DNA from: JACMJL01 sp963791805
GTDB lineage: Bacteria; Bacillota; Clostridia; Clostridiales; Clostridiaceae
Reading direction: 5' to 3'
Assembly: GCA_963791805.1 (NCBI GenBank)
Contig: CAWBTU010000004.1
Coordinates: forward strand, 1,054,001 to 1,118,000
DNA: 64,000 nucleotides
Under the pieces are notes generated by a model that was given only the letters and a program-made list of their open reading frames with translations, searched no databases and had not been told where the DNA came from. Below are positions 60,887 through 64,000 of this stretch, one piece after another; position 1 is the first letter of the stretch, and every line of letters begins with the position of its first letter. The translations under genes and the position numbers were made by a program.

Positions 60887-61700
60887 TCTTTTCATCTCCC
60901 CCTATGCATAGAGAATTATACCAAGTTTCATAATCGCACGCTTCCCAAGGCATTCCTCTTTTAAATTTATATCTCCAAGGATAAACCGACTCACCAGTAA
61001 ATTTATTTTTAATTTTTGTAACTGAACAAATCTCTTTGGCTGGATTCCCAACTACTACAGTTTCCCTAGCTACATCTTTTGTAACTATTGCTCCTGCACC
61101 TACTAACGCATCTTCATGTATGTGCACTCCTGGCAAAAGTAGACTTCTAGCTGCTATTATTGCAAAAGAATGAATTGTTACACCTAAAAGTTTATCCGAA
61201 GGAGGTGTAGGATCATTTGTTAATACAACATGTGGGAAAATCCATACATAATCATTAACTTTACTTTCTTCACCAATAAAACAATTACTATGTATGCTAA
61301 CATAATTACCAATGTAGCACTGATGCTGTATATCTGAAAGAGTTCCCACTCTTACTCTATTGCCTATTTTAGTATTTTCTCTTATAGTAACTTTGTGTCC
61401 ACTCTGGAAATTATCTCCTATTACAGTATCACCATATATTACATTCTCTGTTCTAATCAAAGCATTTTCACCTATTAATAAAGGATGAACTTTATTAGTC
61501 TTATCTATATAAAAATCCATTAAATACTCACCAAGTATACTTTTTGCTCCAATAAAACTTCCTTTTTTTATATGAACATTATCTCTAATTATACAACCAT
61601 AGTCTATATATACGTCATTTTCTATTGTTACATTTTCACCTATAATAACTCCCTCTTTAATAGTTACTTTTTGACCTATTTTTGCTGATGGATGAATCAT
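60879..61700 (-). CDS. Left-handed beta-helix acetyltransferase (FdtC/QdtC-like)
   Basis: A 273-residue hexapeptide-repeat enzyme predicted to N-acetylate the 3-amino sugar. Repeats start at residue 2 (IHPSAKIGQKVTIKEGVIIG) and run through VRVGTLSDIQHQCYIGNYVSIH to DALVGAGAIVTKDVARETVVVGNPA (each cited in part). A long first repeat block, an inserted DFYIDKTNKVHPLLIG segment and the C-terminal WRYKF...YETWYNSL extension match the QdtC/FdtC type. It overlaps the ketoisomerase gene by 8 bp and has AAGGAG upstream, within a short 30-codon frame (61697-61789) that may be a remnant. Confidence 0.85.
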   Translation of the reverse strand: MIHPSAKIGQKVTIKEGVIIGENVTIENDVYIDYGCIIRDNVHIKKGSFIGAKSILGEYLMDFYIDKTNKVHPLLIGENALIRTENVIYGDTVIGDNFQSGHKVTIRENTKIGNRVRVGTLSDIQHQCYIGNYVSIHSNCFIGEESKVNDYVWIFPHVVLTNDPTPPSDKLLGVTIHSFAIIAARSLLLPGVHIHEDALVGAGAIVTKDVARETVVVGNPAKEICSVTKIKNKFTGESVYPWRYKFKRGMPWEACDYETWYNSLCIGGDEKNV

Positions 61701-61895
61701 CTAATTATCTCCTTCATTGTTTTTATAGCAATCATTATTATACTTTTCCCCTTAATCATTGTTCCTACATCAAAATCTACATTAAACATTTAAATTCCAG
61801 CAGCACTCATACCATTGTCACAAGTTGTATAATCCTTTTTAGACTGAACTAAAAAGAATTAATCTTAATTCTAATCTTATTAAATTGCATTCTTA

Positions 61896-62825
61896 TCAGA
61901 AATTTTTTAATTTATTGGGTATTAAATAAATTAAAATTAGGTCTATATTCTTTATAATAAAACTAACCTTATTCAAGTTTGTATATTTACTATATTCCCA
62001 TTTTCTAACATTGTACCATTTTATTTTTTTCTTAGCCCAGTAGCCAAACTCTTCTATATATGGAAGTACCTCTTTCTTAAAGCATTGAACATTTTCTTTT
62101 ATGTATGTTTCATTTGGTGTCATACTTATTCCTACATTGGTTCTATATTTTACAGATATCTCATCTAAATAATAGATTTTACATCCCTCTCTAACCAACC
62201 GCAACCACATAGGCCAATCCTCTATTAATCTATAATTTTCGTCAAAATAGCCATACTTATCAAATACTTCTTTTGTGAAACAAACACCAGGTGCTGGTAT
62301 AAATGAGCCTATACATAATTGAATTAAACATTTTTGTTTGTCAAAATTAATTAAAGTAGCATTTAATATATTATTAAATACCTTGTTATATTCACTATCA
62401 TTTAATACACTTAAATTTTCATCACATGCTACTACCTTAGATACAACTACAAGAGAATCATTTATTTCAATAAATTTCACAAATGCCGTAATAACTGTAT
62501 CATTATAAAACGCATCATCTGCAGCAATTAACTTTATGATATTTCCTTTAGACATTTTTATAGCTTTATTTACATTTTTAACTGTACCTAAATTTTTTTC
62601 ATTTTTATGAACTATTAAATTTTTTATGTTGCCTTTATTATTTTTTTCTATATAATCAATATAAATATTTTTATCGAATTTTTCTGTACTGTCATCACTA
62701 ATTATTAATTCTATATTGGGATAGTCTTGTATCAATATTGAATCAATTGTATCGAATATATAGTTAAGATTTTTATACGAAATTATGATTATACTAACTA
62801 GTTGATAACTGATATCTTCTTTCAT
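61896..62825 (-). CDS. Glycosyltransferase family 2 protein
   Basis: A 309-residue GT-A enzyme. It starts with VSIIIISYKNLNYIFDTIDSIL, has ELIISDDSTEKFDKN (nucleotide-binding Asp pair) and IIKLIAADDAFYND, where A-D-D serves as the DxD equivalent. FTKEVFDKYGYFDENYRLIEDWPMWLRLVREG is the acceptor-side E-D-W motif (cited in part: YFDENYRLIEDWPMW). It lies between the Wzy-like gene and the amino-sugar genes. AAAGGTG precedes the ATG. Sugar specificity unknown. Confidence 0.9.
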   Translation of the reverse strand: MKEDISYQLVSIIIISYKNLNYIFDTIDSILIQDYPNIELIISDDSTEKFDKNIYIDYIEKNNKGNIKNLIVHKNEKNLGTVKNVNKAIKMSKGNIIKLIAADDAFYNDTVITAFVKFIEINDSLVVVSKVVACDENLSVLNDSEYNKVFNNILNATLINFDKQKCLIQLCIGSFIPAPGVCFTKEVFDKYGYFDENYRLIEDWPMWLRLVREGCKIYYLDEISVKYRTNVGISMTPNETYIKENVQCFKKEVLPYIEEFGYWAKKKIKWYNVRKWEYSKYTNLNKVSFIIKNIDLILIYLIPNKLKNF

Positions 62826-62857
62826 TCTAGATCACCTTTCCCATTTATATTTATTAT

Positions 62858-64000
62858 TCATTTTTTATAACTCCTGGTAAGATGCCTAAAATTAGTAAAA
62901 TGCCTACCCAATATAGAATGTTGGTTTTTTCTATTTTTCACAAAAAAACTAATAATCACAATAAGTATACTTGTCCAAATAAAATCTCTTATTAGTCCTG
63001 AAAAATAATTTCTCACTAACCATAATATATTGGGAAATAATATCATAAAAATAGACAAACGAATCCAATTTTTTCTCTTAATTGCATACTTTATATTTTT
63101 CGATACATATCCAACAATAAAGCCAATTATAATTGCAAAAAACGCCCCCAAATAATTAAAATTGTAATACAACTCACCTAAAAATGATCCACCTAATGCT
63201 ATGCCGTGGAAATGTGATTGAAATCCTGTTGAAGTAGTATATTCAAATGAAGTTCTAAACCCTTCTACAATTCCATTAATATTGGGAATTGCATTAAAAA
63301 AGCTGAATAAATAATTAATGCCATAAGTGGGTTTACCATATTTAGGGAACACAGAAATACTATAACAAAGTGTCAACATTGTTGAACCAAACTCTGCTAA
63401 TGCATCAAAAATAGGTGAATGCTGAAAAAATGAATTAATAAATTGTTTTAATAAATTAACTAAACTCATATTAGGTTGTGTTCTAATCCTACTCAAAAAT
63501 GTTAAAAAAGAAAGTCCTATATATCCCAAAAACGTAATTATTATCATATCCTTAATTTTAATTCTAATTTTTTTAATTACTTTAATGTATATATACATAA
63601 ACATTAATATGCTCATTACTGCTCTAGATCTATTACCAGAAGTCATTACGATTACCTCAAAAATCAATGAACTTAATAAGATGAATTTACAAGCTAATTT
63701 GTTCTTTTGAAGTCCAATAAGCATAATAAGAACACCATATTCAGCCATATTTGAAAAGGTTACAAGGATACCACCCCCTCTAAAATTAACCACATTATAA
63801 GTATCTAAATAACCGCCCATTGCATGTAACCGCAATCTTGAAATTTCCCAATAAAGTTTAGGCACTATACCAAAGCAAAATAGCACCAATCCAATTTTAA
63901 ATACATTTTTTAAATTTTCTTTATTTTGAATTTCATCACTAACCTGAATATCTTTTTTATTTTGAAGCCAAACTATAATAATACCTAATGTTATAAAAAA
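62858..64000 (-). CDS. Wzy-like repeat-unit polymerase (5' end outside window)
   Basis: A polytopic membrane protein with at least eight hydrophobic segments and long periplasm-side loops (for example SRIRTQPNMSLVNLLKQFINSFFQHSPIF), the usual architecture of O-antigen/EPS polymerases. The frame has no stop between 63889 and the right edge and reads on as QVSDEIQNKENLKNVFKIG, so the N-terminus lies outside the window; 63889 is not the true start. The last 10 residues (FTNFRHLTRSYKK) are basic and cytoplasmic. Wzy proteins are poorly conserved, so the assignment rests on topology and position among flippase and glycosyltransferase genes. Confidence 0.8.
   Translation of the reverse strand, partial: FFITLGIIIVWLQNKKDIQVSDEIQNKENLKNVFKIGLVLFCFGIVPKLYWEISRLRLHAMGGYLDTYNVVNFRGGGILVTFSNMAEYGVLIMLIGLQKNKLACKFILLSSLIFEVIVMTSGNRSRAVMSILMFMYIYIKVIKKIRIKIKDMIIITFLGYIGLSFLTFLSRIRTQPNMSLVNLLKQFINSFFQHSPIFDALAEFGSTMLTLCYSISVFPKYGKPTYGINYLFSFFNAIPNINGIVEGFRTSFEYTTSTGFQSHFHGIALGGSFLGELYYNFNYLGAFFAIIIGFIVGYVSKNIKYAIKRKNWIRLSIFMILFPNILWLVRNYFSGLIRDFIWTSILIVIISFFVKNRKNQHSILGRHFTNFRHLTRSYKK

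Noticed and set aside
61697..61789. 30-codon frame overlapping the acetyltransferase start, preceded in frame by a short coding-like stretch ending at a stop (61790-61792)
   Set aside because: No ribosome binding site and no recognisable domain. It may be the tail of a decayed gene or chance; the acetyltransferase has its own AAGGAG.

Overview
The window looks like a chromosomal segment of a low-GC, spore-forming anaerobe of the Clostridium type (Bacillota). The evidence is strongly AT-rich DNA, A/T-rich codon use, GGAGG-type ribosome binding sites with frequent TTG and GTG starts, a gerS-alr-mazEF gene order, a four-domain flavodiiron protein typical of clostridia, and the Firmicutes order rapZ-yvcK-whiA. 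No rRNA, tRNA, intact IS element, prophage or CRISPR array was recognised.

Layout: (1) About 1-13.4 kb, minus strand: a surface polysaccharide locus. It reads from an initiating sugar-phosphate transferase (13398) through two parallel beta-helix proteins, a Wzx-type flippase, a GT2 glycosyltransferase, a DegT aminotransferase, two tandem WbqC-like proteins, a fused Wzz/BY-kinase and three GT4-type glycosyltransferases; the last runs off the left edge. (2) About 13.6-43 kb, minus strand apart from one tiny plus-strand gene: a housekeeping block with a YtoI-like regulator, whiA, yvcK, rapZ, murB, uvrC, a PBP/FtsW/FHA cluster, uvrA, uvrB, a DUF2334 lipoprotein, a MinJ-like PDZ protein, a CtpA protease, a FetAB-like transporter, ftsEX, yitT, mazEF, alr, gerS, acpS and two uncharacterised genes. 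(3) 43.0-49.2 kb, plus strand: a GH65 glycoside phosphorylase, a class F flavodiiron protein (MBL-flavodoxin-rubredoxin-NADH:rubredoxin reductase) and an LCP-family ligase. (4) 49.7-64 kb, minus strand: a second surface polysaccharide locus. It contains a Wzy-like polymerase (cut by the right edge), a GT2, a 3-amino-3,6-dideoxyhexose branch (ketoisomerase, DegT aminotransferase, left-handed beta-helix acetyltransferase), a flippase, a CDP-glycerol-type phosphotransferase, a HisC-like PLP enzyme, a DUF2284 protein, a nucleotidyltransferase, rmlA-rmlC-rmlB and a membrane acyltransferase.

How the genes work together: RmlA and RmlB make dTDP-4-keto-6-deoxyglucose, which the ketoisomerase, aminotransferase and acetyltransferase can turn into dTDP-Fuc3NAc or dTDP-Qui3NAc. 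Glycosyltransferases build the unit, the flippases export it, Wzy and the Wzz/kinase set polymer length, and the LCP protein may attach polymer to peptidoglycan. The HisC-like enzyme, nucleotidyltransferase and TagF-like transferase could form an amino-alcohol phosphate decoration module (inference).

Three genes, yvcK, the mazE antitoxin and gerS, are each broken by single-base indels, mostly in homopolymers, although conserved protein sequence continues in the shifted frame. yvcK has three +1 shifts that sum to a whole codon. Local sequence error or very recent decay are the main explanations. The most interesting non-coding or small features are a promoter-driven 32-residue membrane peptide gene (13738-13836), a GC-rich structured element between uvrB and uvrA, and several near-consensus sigma-A promoters.
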